A DNA stretch of 64,000 nucleotides from Comamonadaceae bacterium OS-1 (GTDB taxonomy: Bacteria > Pseudomonadota > Gammaproteobacteria > Burkholderiales > Burkholderiaceae_C): positions 1,798,001-1,862,000 of the forward strand of contig AP026969.1 in the NCBI GenBank assembly GCA_027923965.1, written 5' to 3'. The notes below the pieces were generated by a model. The model was not told the origin of the DNA, searched no databases, and saw only the letters and a program-made list of their open reading frames with translations. The first letter of the stretch is position 1. The number at the start of each line of letters is the position of its first letter. A program made the position numbers and the translations under genes. This document shows positions 54,754 through 63,798 of the stretch, piece by piece.

Positions 54754-55235
54754 GGAGATGGGGAGCGCAGGGAGGACAGCAGGGACGAGAGGGATACGCC
54801 GTTGGCTTGCAAGGCTTCAAAGCCCAGTGCGCCCATCAGTGCCAGCATCATCACGATAGCCAGCACCCAGGGCGCGCGGCTGCGGCGGCGTGGCCGGGGC
54901 TGCGGGGGCAGGGGCGGCATGCTGAAACCCGAGTGGGCAGGGGCCGGTTTGGGCGCAGGTGCAGGCGCGGGCGGCGGCGATGGCGCGGCCATGGGAGCAG
55001 GTGCCGTGACCGGGGCGGTCACCGGCGCAGCAGGTGGGGGAGGCGGGGGCGGTACAGGCGAAGCCACCGGTTTGGCGACAGGCAAGGCACCGGGTTTGGC
55101 CATCGCCTGCTCCAGCAAAGACATGCGCTGCGAGGCGGGCTGGAGGGCAGGCGGGTGTAAGACGGCGGCGCAGTGGGTGCACACCGTCGCGTCGCTGGCG
55201 TTCTCGGTTTTGCAGGCGGGGCAGAGGAGGCTCAT
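54750..55235 (-). CDS. Zinc-ribbon, proline-rich, single-pass membrane protein
   Basis: The protein has 161 residues. The N-terminus has a C4 zinc ribbon (CPACKTENASDATVCTHC). A Pro/Ala-rich stretch follows (about residues 45-110), then basic PRPRRRSR, and APWVLAIVMMLALMGALGF as a single membrane helix near residue 120. A short tail lies beyond. I recognise no family beyond zinc-ribbon membrane proteins. Its stop overlaps the cysteine hydrolase start, so the two are co-translated; a functional link is likely but unknown. Confidence 0.75.
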   Translation of the reverse strand: MSLLCPACKTENASDATVCTHCAAVLHPPALQPASQRMSLLEQAMAKPGALPVAKPVASPVPPPPPPPAAPVTAPVTAPAPMAAPSPPPAPAPAPKPAPAHSGFSMPPLPPQPRPRRRSRAPWVLAIVMMLALMGALGFEALQANGVSLSSLLSSLRSPSP

Positions 55236-55326
55236 GTTTCAACTCGGGTAGGTGGGGCGCACAGGCATCAATCCTGTGGGGGCAATGTCACATGATGGCA
55301 GCAGCCACCCACGATAATCGCGCTCC

Positions 55327-55980
55327 ATGGACATTCTCATGCAACTTCTCGACTTCATTCTGCACATTGACAAGCACCTGGAGGCCTTTGTGGTCAGCTA
55401 CGGCCCCTGGGTCTATGCGCTGCTGTTTTTGATCATCTTTGTGGAGACCGGCGTGGTGGTCATGCCGTTTCTGCCCGGCGATTCGCTGCTGTTCGTGGTA
55501 GGTGCCATGTGTGGCGTGGGGCTGATGTCCTACCCCATCGCCGTGGGACTGCTGTTGGCGGCCGCCATCCTGGGCAACCAGAGCAACTACGCGCTTGGCC
55601 GCTTCTTTGGCCCTAAGGTGTTCCAGTGGGAAGACTCGAAATTCTTCAACAAAAAGGCTTTCAACCAGGCCCATGCGTTTTACGAACGCTACGGCGGCGT
55701 GACCCTGGTGGCCGCGCGTTTCATGCCGTTTGTGCGCACCTTTGCGCCGTTTGTAGCCGGGGTGGCCCTGATGGGTCGCGCCAAGTTCACGTTTTTTGAT
55801 GTGCTGGGCGGCGTGCTGTGGGTGGTGGGCATCGTCACCATCGGTTACTTCTTTGGCAACTTCCCGTGGGTCAAGCAGCACCTGGACAAAATCATCTGGG
55901 CCATGATTTTGATCCCGGCAGCGTTGGTCGTGTTGGGCGCCTTGAAGGGCCGCATGTCCGGCAAGGCCTCTGGCGCATAG
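55327..55980 (+). CDS. DedA family membrane protein
   Basis: The protein has 217 residues and several membrane helices. IIFVETGVVVMPFLPGDSLLFVVGAM, ALGRFFGPKVFQWEDSKFF, and YERYGGVTLVAARFMPFVRTFAPFVAGVALM are the DedA/YqjA blocks, with the conserved Glu and Arg. DedA proteins are inner-membrane proteins linked to lipid (undecaprenyl phosphate) translocation and membrane potential. Not part of the thiamine operon downstream. Confidence 0.92.
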   Translation: MDILMQLLDFILHIDKHLEAFVVSYGPWVYALLFLIIFVETGVVVMPFLPGDSLLFVVGAMCGVGLMSYPIAVGLLLAAAILGNQSNYALGRFFGPKVFQWEDSKFFNKKAFNQAHAFYERYGGVTLVAARFMPFVRTFAPFVAGVALMGRAKFTFFDVLGGVLWVVGIVTIGYFFGNFPWVKQHLDKIIWAMILIPAALVVLGALKGRMSGKASGA

Positions 55981-56128
55981 TGCTTAATTTTTAAGCGACG
56001 TAAGCTTTGTTGTTATAAATCAAACACTTAACCGCCCTATACAAGTGCTTGGCAGGGTTATCCACAAGCTTATCCAGTGTTGTCAGGGAGAACTTGGAGC
56101 CGGTGGACAACCACTACAATCCGGTTTT

Positions 56129-56210
56129 TCACCGGGGGTGTCTGCTACGAGTTAGCGGACTGAGAGATACCCCATACCTGATCTGGGTCATGCCAGCGTA
56201 GGGAGCGTGA
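56129..56210 (+). promoter_or_regulatory. TPP riboswitch (THI element)
   Basis: TCAC (56129-56132) and GTGA (56207-56210) can close the outer stem. Inside are GGGGGTGTC, CTGAGAGATACCC (56160-56172), ACCTGATCTGG (56176-56186) and TGCCAGCGTAGGGA, the conserved core of TPP riboswitches. It lies 59 bp upstream of thiB, so the thiamine importer is turned down when thiamine pyrophosphate is high. Confidence 0.95.
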
Positions 56211-56268
56211 TGGGGTCAAATCAGGTGCCCTTTCAATGCGCTCGCCGCTGGCGCATCGAAAGGCACAC

Positions 56269-57291
56269 ATGCTGCACCGCCGTAGTTTCACCTTGGCTGC
56301 CACTGCGCTGGCCGCACTCGTTTCCCTCCCGGCCTTGGCCCAAGATACCCCGCTGCGCGTGCTGGTGCACAGCTCGTTCTCGCTGCCCAAGCCGCTGCTG
56401 GCCCAGTTCGAGGCCGAGTCCGGTGTCAAGCTCAGCATCATCAAGGCGGGTGATGCGGGCGAAATGCTCAACAAGCTCATCCTCACCCGTGCCCAGCCCA
56501 TCGCCGACGTGGTGTTTGGCCTGGACAACGCCTCCGTCGCCAAGGCCCAGGCCAACAAGGTGCTGGAGCCGGTGGCCTACACCCAGGGCTCGGCTATCGC
56601 CCAAGTGGGCACGAACGTGGTGCCGGTGGACTACGGCTTCGTCAACCTCAACTTCGACAAGGCCGCCTTCGCCAAGAGCGGCCTGCCCCTGCCCAAGAGC
56701 CTGGAAGACCTGGCCCAGCCCGCCTACCGCAACCTGCTGGTCGTCCCCAACCCGGCTACGTCCAGCCCTGGCTACGCTTTCCTGCTGGCCACCATCGCGG
56801 GCATGGGCGAAGAAAAGGCGTTTGACTGGTGGGCCCGCATGCGTGGCAACGGCGTGAAGGCCGTCAAGGGTTGGACGGAGGCCTACTACACCGAGTTCAG
56901 CCGCAACGGCGGCACCCGCCCGCTGGTGGTCAGCTACGCCAGCAGCCCGGCGGCCGAGGTGTTCTACAGCAAGGAAAAAATCAGCGAATCGCCCACCGGC
57001 AACCTGTTCCTCAAGGGCGGCGTGTTCCGCCAGGTCGAGGGCGTAGCCCTGGTGGCCGGTGGCGGCCAGCGCGAGGCCGCGGGCAAGTTCATCCGTTTCC
57101 TGCGCTCCGGCGGGGTGCAAGAGGCCTTGCAAACCAGCATGTGGATGTACCCCGTCGAAGCCCACACCCCCCTGGCCGAGGTGATGAAGCACGCCGTGGA
57201 GCCCTCCGCCTTTGACAGCCTGCCCGCCGAGACGATTGCCGACAAGGGCACGGGCTGGGTGGCGCGCTGGACGCAGGTCGTCTTGAAGTAA
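56269..57291 (+). CDS. thiB: Thiamine ABC transporter, substrate-binding protein
   Basis: The protein has 340 residues; ATG at 56269 with GAAAGG upstream. An upstream in-frame ATG at 56236 is rejected. The signal ends ALAQ. LRVLVHSSFSLPKPLLAQFE, DVVFGLDNASVAKA, PVDYGFVNLNFDKAAF and PNPATSSPGYAFLLATI are ThiB blocks. It binds thiamine and its phosphates in the periplasm. It follows a TPP riboswitch and precedes the permease gene without a gap. Confidence 0.94.
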   Translation: MLHRRSFTLAATALAALVSLPALAQDTPLRVLVHSSFSLPKPLLAQFEAESGVKLSIIKAGDAGEMLNKLILTRAQPIADVVFGLDNASVAKAQANKVLEPVAYTQGSAIAQVGTNVVPVDYGFVNLNFDKAAFAKSGLPLPKSLEDLAQPAYRNLLVVPNPATSSPGYAFLLATIAGMGEEKAFDWWARMRGNGVKAVKGWTEAYYTEFSRNGGTRPLVVSYASSPAAEVFYSKEKISESPTGNLFLKGGVFRQVEGVALVAGGGQREAAGKFIRFLRSGGVQEALQTSMWMYPVEAHTPLAEVMKHAVEPSAFDSLPAETIADKGTGWVARWTQVVLK

Positions 57292-58860
57292 ATGCCATCT
57301 CGCCGTTGGCTGCTGGCCCTGGTGCCCTTGCTGGCCCTGGCCGTGCTGCTGGTGGCCCCGGTGCTGCGGCTGGCGGGCGAGGGCTGGTGGGGCGATCTGG
57401 CCACGCAGGCCCCGAGCTCCCCCTGGGCGCTGTGGACCGACCCGTATCTGCGCTGGCGCGTGCTGTGGTCGGTGCTGCAGGCAGGGGCGACGTGTATGGC
57501 CGCGCTGCTGCTGGGCCTGCCCGTCGCCTGGGTGCTGGCGCGCTGGGAGTTTGCAGGCCGCAGCCTGGTGCTGCGCCTGCTGATGCTGCCGTTTGTGGTG
57601 CCTACCCTGGTGGCTGCGCTGGGCGTGCTGGCGCTGTGGGGGCCGCGCGGGGTGTTCAGCGGCTGGTTGGACGTGAACCTGCAGGACACACCCTGGCTGC
57701 TGCTGTACGGCAATCTATTCTTCAACCTCTGCGTGGTGGTGCGCGCCGGGGTCGATGCGCTGGAGCACGTCAGCGCACCGCGCGTCGCCGCTGCACGCAC
57801 CCTGGGTGCCACGCCGTGGCGGGCGTTCTGGCGGGTGGAATGGCCTGCCATCCTGCCCTGGCTGGCATCCAGCCTGTGCCTGGTGTTTTTGTACTGCTTT
57901 GCCGGGTTCGGCCTGGCTTTGGTGCTGGGCGGCCAGCGCTACGCCACGGTGGAGGTGGAGATCTACACCCTGGTGGCCCACGAGCTGCAACTGGCCCCGG
58001 CCAGCCTGCTGGCGCTGTGGATGCTGCTGCTGACCGGTGCGGTGGCCTGGGCGTATGCCTTGATTGAAAAACGCCTGGCTACGCCCACCCGCGTGCAGCC
58101 CATCGCCCGCCAGCGCCCCAGCCGCCCGGCACACTGCCTGGGTGTGGCGGCAGCACTGGGCGTGCTGGCTTTCTTCTGTGCTGCGCCGTTGGTAGCGATT
58201 GTCTGGCGGGCCGCCCATGCGGGCTGGGATACCTGGGCGCTGGTGGCCGACGAAGAAACCCTGGCCGCGTTGTGGAACACCTTGCGCTTTTCTGCCACCG
58301 CGCTGTTGCTGGCCACCGTGCTGGGCGTGCTGCACGCGCTGGCCGCGCAAAGCTCGGTGGCGATGCGTGCCGCCGCGTTCTTGCCGTTTGTGGTGTCGCC
58401 CATCACCGTGGCGTTTGGCCTGCTGCTGCTGTACCCGCAGTGGACCGCCAGCCTGCCGCTGCTGCTGTGCGCCTACGCGGTGCTGGCCTACCCGTTTGTC
58501 GCCAAGTCGCTGGCCTCGGCGCTGGACAGCGTGCCCGAACACCTGCCCCAGGCCGCCCGCAGCCTGGGTGCCAGCCCCTGGCGCGTGTTCTGGCGCGTGA
58601 CCCTGCCCATGGTGGCCCCTGCGCTGCGCCGGGGCATGGCGTTTGCGGCGGCTACCGCCCTGGGCGAATTCGCCGTGACCCTGTTTTTATCCCGCCCCGA
58701 ATGGGCCACGCTGACCACGCTGATCTACCAGCGCCTGGGCCGTCCCGGGGCCGCCAATGGAGACGCGGCGCTGGTGCTGGCCTGCGTGCTGATGGCCCTG
58801 GCCCTGGCCGCGTTTGCGTTGATCGAAGGCCCACGCCGGACAGAATCTCCCCATGCTTGA
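57292..58860 (+). CDS. thiP: Thiamine ABC transporter permease
   Basis: The protein has 522 residues and two fused permease halves. Each has an EAA-type loop that contacts the ATPase: ARTLGATPWRAFWRVEWPA in the first half and ARSLGASPWRVFWRVTLPM in the second. About twelve membrane helices. The ATG comes directly after the thiB stop, and the stop overlaps thiQ by eight bases. Confidence 0.94.
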   Translation: MPSRRWLLALVPLLALAVLLVAPVLRLAGEGWWGDLATQAPSSPWALWTDPYLRWRVLWSVLQAGATCMAALLLGLPVAWVLARWEFAGRSLVLRLLMLPFVVPTLVAALGVLALWGPRGVFSGWLDVNLQDTPWLLLYGNLFFNLCVVVRAGVDALEHVSAPRVAAARTLGATPWRAFWRVEWPAILPWLASSLCLVFLYCFAGFGLALVLGGQRYATVEVEIYTLVAHELQLAPASLLALWMLLLTGAVAWAYALIEKRLATPTRVQPIARQRPSRPAHCLGVAAALGVLAFFCAAPLVAIVWRAAHAGWDTWALVADEETLAALWNTLRFSATALLLATVLGVLHALAAQSSVAMRAAAFLPFVVSPITVAFGLLLLYPQWTASLPLLLCAYAVLAYPFVAKSLASALDSVPEHLPQAARSLGASPWRVFWRVTLPMVAPALRRGMAFAAATALGEFAVTLFLSRPEWATLTTLIYQRLGRPGAANGDAALVLACVLMALALAAFALIEGPRRTESPHA

Positions 58861-59497
58861 ACTGCGCCAAATCACCAAACACTACGGCCCGCGCTTGCTG
58901 GCCGACCAGCTCAGCCTGCAAGTGGCCGAGGGCGAAATAGTGGCCTTGCTCGGCCCCTCGGGCAGCGGCAAAAGCACCTTGCTGAAAATCGCCGCCGGGC
59001 TGGAAGCCGCCGAGGCGGGCAGCGTGTGGTTTGACAGCGAGGACATCAGCCGCCAGCCGCCCGAGCGGCGCGGTTTTGCGCTGATGTTCCAGGACTTTGC
59101 GCTGTTTCCGCACCTGGACGTGCGCGACAACGTGGCCTTTGGCCTGGTGGAGCAAAGTGTGCCCAAGGCCCAGGCCCGGCAACGTGCCGAAGCCCTGCTG
59201 GAGCGCTTCGGCCTGGCCAACCATGCACGGCACCGGGTCTGGACGCTGTCGGGTGGCGAACAGCAGCGCGTGGCCCTGGCGCGGGCGCTCATTACCGCAC
59301 CCCGTGCGCTGCTGTTGGACGAACCTTTTTCTGCCCTGGATGCCGCACTGCGCCGCGACCTGCAGGCCGAATTCCGCCATCGCATCTTCGACGCCGGTAT
59401 GGCCACTGTGTTGGTCACCCACGACGAAGCCGAAGCCCAGGCCATGGCCACCCGTGGCCTGCGCTTGGTGGAAGGGCGGCTGGAGCAGCTGTGGTGA
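58853..59497 (+). CDS. thiQ: Thiamine ABC transporter ATP-binding protein
   Basis: The protein has 214 residues. Walker A GPSGSGKSTLL, signature LSGGEQQRVALARAL, Walker B LLLDEPFSALD and switch His (VTHDEAEA) are intact. It is a compact ATPase of the ThiQ type. It completes the thiBPQ operon under the TPP riboswitch. Confidence 0.94.
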   Translation: MLELRQITKHYGPRLLADQLSLQVAEGEIVALLGPSGSGKSTLLKIAAGLEAAEAGSVWFDSEDISRQPPERRGFALMFQDFALFPHLDVRDNVAFGLVEQSVPKAQARQRAEALLERFGLANHARHRVWTLSGGEQQRVALARALITAPRALLLDEPFSALDAALRRDLQAEFRHRIFDAGMATVLVTHDEAEAQAMATRGLRLVEGRLEQLW

Positions 59498-59555
59498 TTT
59501 GCTACTAAATAAGTAGCTTCTCATGCCAATGGAATAAGCGCTGGAGGCTTATTTC
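59498..59555 (+). repeat. Interspersed repeat, short form, copy 14
   Basis: TTTGCTACTAAATAAGTAGC hairpin, then CATGCCAATGGAATAAGCGC and TGGAGGC. It starts at the thiQ stop. The rest of the gap to 59748 is AT-rich with no recognisable element. Confidence 0.8.
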
Positions 59556-59748
59556 TTATAAATCTGCACAGGCCACGCGGGTTTGGCAAGGCGCTGAAGC
59601 AATGCACCAAATTGAGGCAAAACTGTGCCTTATACCAAACAAGAATAGCTAATGTGCATTTTTCCGTGCACGCGCGCACCGGCCTTGTGCGATACTAGGG
59701 TTAACCCTGAAAACACAGGCACCGTTTTATCCCCCGGACACTTTGGCC

Positions 59749-59913
59749 ATGCATCTTCTTTATTTATTTTGGTTCTCCGCACGCAATGCCGCCCACGCAG
59801 TGGGCCGCCACCTGGACCAGCAAGACCAGCGCGATGTCGACAGCTACCTCGGCAAAGCCCAGTCGTTTGCCGACCTTGAGTCCCGCGAACGCCAGTGGCT
59901 GCAATCGCAATAG
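59749..59913 (+). CDS. Small DUF3563-like protein
   Basis: The protein has 54 residues: an N-terminal MHLLYLFWFSARNAAHAVGR, then a charged half with DVDSYLGKAQSFADLESRER. The order (short hydrophobic start, then YL-x-KA-x-x-x-x-LE-x-R) resembles the DUF3563 small proteins common in Burkholderiales. The ribosome site is weak (a lone GGA), which lowers confidence. A repeat of the second family begins eight bases after the stop. Confidence 0.55.
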   Translation: MHLLYLFWFSARNAAHAVGRHLDQQDQRDVDSYLGKAQSFADLESRERQWLQSQ

Positions 59914-59921
59914 GCTAGGCA

Positions 59922-60016
59922 CACCCCCAGGCTTCAGAGCTTCGCTTCTTTCTCCAACCCCCTTGCAGGGGGCAACACCAGCAGCCTGGCGAAGCCAGTT
60001 CTGCGGTGTTCCTGGC
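59922..60016 (+). repeat. Second repeat family, copy 3
   Basis: CACCCCCAGGCTTCAGAGC, the palindrome CCCCCTTGCAGGGGG, and GCCTGGCGAAGCCAGTTC, ending GGTGTTCCTGG. The arms of the second hairpin differ from copy 1 by matched changes (CCGGC to CTGGC with GCCGG to GCCAG), so pairing is kept. Confidence 0.82.
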
Positions 60017-60106
60017 GAGAGAGTGTCGTGACCTTAGCAACGTGGTACCAGCTACCCCCTTTTTTTAAACCCAGGCCAACGCCTGAGCCCTTTTTGGAGT
60101 TTCACC

Positions 60107-60313
60107 ATGCAAGTTCTGTATTTCATCAAATCCCTGTTCGCCGTTGCCCAGATCCAGTTCGCCCCCGGCGAGCGCGTGAATCTGGTGCGCCGTGGCAGCA
60201 TCGAGCGTACCGACGGCTACGTGCTGGCCCAGACCGACAAGGGCGTGCTGGTCGAGTGGCCCCGTGCTGGCTCCAGCCTGGTGAACTCGACCGACCTGAC
60301 CGTCATCGTCTAA
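60107..60313 (+). CDS. Small conserved-looking hypothetical protein
   Basis: The protein has 68 residues, with TTGGAG before the ATG. After a short hydrophobic start (MQVLYFIKSLFAVAQ), the rest is beta-like: PGERVNLVRRGSIERTDGYVL, KGVLVEWPRAGSSLVNSTDL. The barrel-like pattern recalls small SH3-type or HIMA-like folds but I recognise no family. It is followed by the convergent uracil phosphoribosyltransferase gene. Confidence 0.6.
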   Translation: MQVLYFIKSLFAVAQIQFAPGERVNLVRRGSIERTDGYVLAQTDKGVLVEWPRAGSSLVNSTDLTVIV

Positions 60314-60336
60314 ATCTCAGCGCTTATTCTCTTTGG

Positions 60337-60966
<630 letters not shown>

Positions 60967-60985
60967 GGTGTGCTTCTTCAATGGG

Positions 60986-62263
60986 TTAGAAAACGGTGCC
61001 ATCGCTGGCGATATTCAGGGGAGGTGTTCCGCCCCGCCGCGCTTTAGCCAGCACGCGGCCAGCCGCCCAGGTGCCGCCCTCCAGCACGCAGGCCAGGGGC
61101 ATTTGTGCGGCAGTGAGGCCCAACTCGGTGCGCACCAGCGGTGACAGTTCGTCCAGCAGGGCGACTGTCAAGGCACGCCATTCGACGATACATTCATCGC
61201 CCGCCGTGTGCACCTGGGTGGCCAGGGCCGGGTCTTTCAATACCAGCACGCCGCCGTCCAGCAGCAGGCCGCCGTTGCGGTACTCGGGCAGGCCCGTCAG
61301 TGCATCCAGCCCGGTCACGGTCACATCGGCCCATTCCAGCGGCTCCAGCAGCGAATAGGTGAGCCACTGGGACAGCTTGTGGAAGGGCATCCAGCCTGCG
61401 CTGGCACCTTCGCCGGGCACAGCGCTGTGCCGCCAGCAGTCGCCCAGTGCAATTTCGCCGCCATCATCCGTTTTAATAGCATTCTGCGCAGGCCAGATGG
61501 GCGACAGCGTGGTTAAAAGCGCACCAAGAACGTCATGCGCCGCCACGGTGGGCGCGTCGGTGTCGGTGGGCACCAGGTGGTCGAACAAGCGGCCCGGACG
61601 GCACAGGCCGCCCGCACCGCCAAACACTTCGGGCTGGCTTGCAATGACCTCGCCCAGGCGGCGCAGCAGGGCGGCCCGGCCTTCCAGCCCGACCAGCGGG
61701 TTTTCCACGCCGACCTGGAACGCATCGCCCAACTGGCGAGAGGTCAGGGACTGCAAGCCCAGTGCGTCGGCCTGGCAGGGCTGGGTGGGTTTGCTGGAAA
61801 ACAGGCCCTTGGTAAATGCGTTGAAGCTGGCCACGCCCAGGCCTTCGGAGCGGCTGAGCTTCTGCCCCGTGCGCGGGTCGGTGTAGCTCCAGTCGGGGCC
61901 TGCGCCCGCGTCCAGCAGCACGCTGACGATGGCCAGATCGATCTGCGCCCGGGCCCGTTTGGCCACCGACACCTTGCCGAGCTCTTCGGTCATCTGGTCG
62001 GTACGGTTGACCCCGCCCGCCTCAAAATGCCGCCAGCGGCTGTGGTACGGGATCTCCAGGCTGGGGTAGTTTTTGCGGGTGACCTCGGCCACCAGCTGCG
62101 CGGTGGGGGCCAGCGCAGCATCCACCACGGTGAAGTAGTCCGACTGGCCCGCACGGGCGCGTGCCAACAGCCCCTGGGCCCGCGCGCGTATGGTTTTTGT
62201 AGAGCGTAACAGGGCTCCAGCGCTTACTGCATCAGCGTGAGCAGCTATTAAAGTTGTAGTCAT
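60986..62263 (-). CDS. DUF1688 family protein (URC4-like)
   Basis: The protein has 425 residues. [52 protein letters not shown] and [19 protein letters not shown] match DUF1688, known as URC4 in yeast pyrimidine catabolism. The biochemical step is not settled. The start overlaps the URC1-like stop by four bases and the uracil phosphoribosyltransferase follows 19 bp on. The first residues (about 6-20) are encoded by a repeat element. Confidence 0.88.
   Translation of the reverse strand: MTTTLIAAHADAVSAGALLRSTKTIRARAQGLLARARAGQSDYFTVVDAALAPTAQLVAEVTRKNYPSLEIPYHSRWRHFEAGGVNRTDQMTEELGKVSVAKRARAQIDLAIVSVLLDAGAGPDWSYTDPRTGQKLSRSEGLGVASFNAFTKGLFSSKPTQPCQADALGLQSLTSRQLGDAFQVGVENPLVGLEGRAALLRRLGEVIASQPEVFGGAGGLCRPGRLFDHLVPTDTDAPTVAAHDVLGALLTTLSPIWPAQNAIKTDDGGEIALGDCWRHSAVPGEGASAGWMPFHKLSQWLTYSLLEPLEWADVTVTGLDALTGLPEYRNGGLLLDGGVLVLKDPALATQVHTAGDECIVEWRALTVALLDELSPLVRTELGLTAAQMPLACVLEGGTWAAGRVLAKARRGGTPPLNIASDGTVF
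62213..62250 (-). repeat. Interspersed repeat, short form, copy 15, inside the DUF1688 coding region
   Basis: On the minus strand ATAGCTGCTCACGCTGATGC then AGTAAGCGCTGGAGCC. It encodes [12 protein letters not shown] near the protein start, in frame without a stop. All other clear copies are intergenic. Confidence 0.8.
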
Positions 62264-63534
62264 TCAGTCAATCCACGGCCCTTGGCCTTTTTGAGTTCTT
62301 CAGCATCCGGCACGGCACCGGGGGTGAAGTAGCCGGCAGCCATTTTCGCGTCCATTTCCACCTGGGCATCGGCGGGGATCATGTGCTCGGGGATATTCAC
62401 CCGCTGCACCACCTCGATACCGGCGCGGGTGATGGCGTCATATTTCATGTTGCTCATCGACACCAGGCGGTGGATTTTGCGGATGCCCAGCCAGTTCAGC
62501 ACGTCGGGCATGAGTTCCTGGAAGCGCATGTCCTGCACCCCGGCTACGCATTCGGTGCGGTTGAAATACTGGTCGGCGGTGTCGCCACCGACCTGGCGCT
62601 TGCGGGCGTTGTAGACCAGGAATTTGGTGACTTCGCCCAGGGCACGGCCTTCCTTGCGGAAGTAGCTCACCAAGCCCACACCGCCGCGCTGCGCGCCCTG
62701 GATGCATTCCTCGATGGCATGCGTGAGGTAGGGGCGGCAGGTGCAGATGTCGGAGCCGAACACGTCCGAGCCGTTGCACTCGTCGTGCACGCGGGCCGTG
62801 AGCTCCACCTCGGGATTCGCCAGGTCGCGCGGGTTGCCGAAGATGTAGGCGGTGAGTCCGCCGATGGGCGGCAAAAACACCTCCAGGTCGCTGCGGGTGA
62901 CCAGTTCGGGGTACATGCCGCCGGTTTCCTCGAACAGCACGCGGCGCAGCTCGGCCTCGGTGCAGCCAAAGCGCTTGGCGACTTCGGGCAGGTACCACAC
63001 GGGCTCCACCGCCACCTTGGTGACCATGGCCGCGCCACCGGCAGTGAGAAATTTACCGTCGGCCTTCAGGCGGCCGGACTGCAGCGCCTCGATCACCTCG
63101 GGCAGGATCACATGGGCCTGGGTGACGGCGATGGTGGGGCGGATGTCGTAGCCTGCTGCCAGCTCTGCCGAAAACACATCGGCCACCGTGGCACCCCAGG
63201 GGTCCATGGCCACGATGCGGCCCGGCTCGCTCCACTGCGGGTAGGGGCCGATGACATCGGTGGGCATGGTGTTGGTCAGGTCGGCCTTGTGCTGCGGCGA
63301 CAGGCCACCCGAGGCCACTGCAAGCGCGCGGTAAATGCTGTAACTGCCGCTATGGGTGCCGATGACGTTGCGGTGGCTGCGCTTGGTGGTGGTGCCGACC
63401 ACCGGGCCGCGTTCGGCGGCGGTGGCGGCCGCCCAGCGGATCGGCAGCGCGCCGTAGCCGCTGGCGTGCGAGGTGAGGCGGATGTGGCTGGTTTGCGCGG
63501 GAGCCATGGAGCCGGTGGCGGTGTCAGCGGGCAT
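62260..63534 (-). CDS. GTP cyclohydrolase II-like protein (URC1-type)
   Basis: The protein has 424 residues starting MPADTATGSMAPAQTS. The open frame to 63615 is not conserved. HDECNGSDVFGSDICTCRPY holds the C-x10-C-x-C zinc site of GTP cyclohydrolase II. The 200-residue N-terminal extension and neighbour DUF1688 place it with URC1, not with riboflavin RibA. URC1 acts in pyrimidine ring breakdown in Lachancea kluyveri; in bacteria it is usually clustered as here. First gene of the three-gene operon. Confidence 0.88.
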   Translation of the reverse strand: MPADTATGSMAPAQTSHIRLTSHASGYGALPIRWAAATAAERGPVVGTTTKRSHRNVIGTHSGSYSIYRALAVASGGLSPQHKADLTNTMPTDVIGPYPQWSEPGRIVAMDPWGATVADVFSAELAAGYDIRPTIAVTQAHVILPEVIEALQSGRLKADGKFLTAGGAAMVTKVAVEPVWYLPEVAKRFGCTEAELRRVLFEETGGMYPELVTRSDLEVFLPPIGGLTAYIFGNPRDLANPEVELTARVHDECNGSDVFGSDICTCRPYLTHAIEECIQGAQRGGVGLVSYFRKEGRALGEVTKFLVYNARKRQVGGDTADQYFNRTECVAGVQDMRFQELMPDVLNWLGIRKIHRLVSMSNMKYDAITRAGIEVVQRVNIPEHMIPADAQVEMDAKMAAGYFTPGAVPDAEELKKAKGRGLTE

Positions 63535-63671
63535 AAAGAAGTCCTCAAATGGCGTATCAGATCGCGTAACAATTTTGGTGCACGCTATGCATTTTGCATG
63601 CCGAACCGCTAGCAAACTGGCTCTTGCGGGGCGCGTGTCAAAAATCCTTCATCCACCCACCCTACATTTGT

Positions 63672-63733
63672 AGGACTTACGCGGCGCCCCTGTACCGCCC
63701 TTCGGGCTTGCAGGGGGAACTTGCGTAAGTCCT
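63672..63733. repeat. Structured 62-bp inverted repeat
   Basis: AGGACTTACGC (63672-63682) and GCGTAAGTCCT (63723-63733) are perfect arms. Between them, CCCCTG and CAGGGG enclose GCCC-TTC-GGGC, so the whole folds as a nested hairpin. It lies between the divergent URC1-like and glycerophosphodiesterase genes. It may be a small inverted-repeat element or a regulatory structure. Confidence 0.65.
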
Positions 63734-63798
63734 GGTTTGTAAAGATGCAGCGGATGTCCCGCAGCGCACAGCCCACGCACGGGCGAAAAAAGGCCACC

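Noticed and set aside
56058..56079. DnaA-box-like TTATCCACA with a weaker TTATCCAGT nearby
   Set aside because: Only one perfect box, no dnaA/dnaN or unwinding element nearby, and it lies just before a riboswitch; probably chance.
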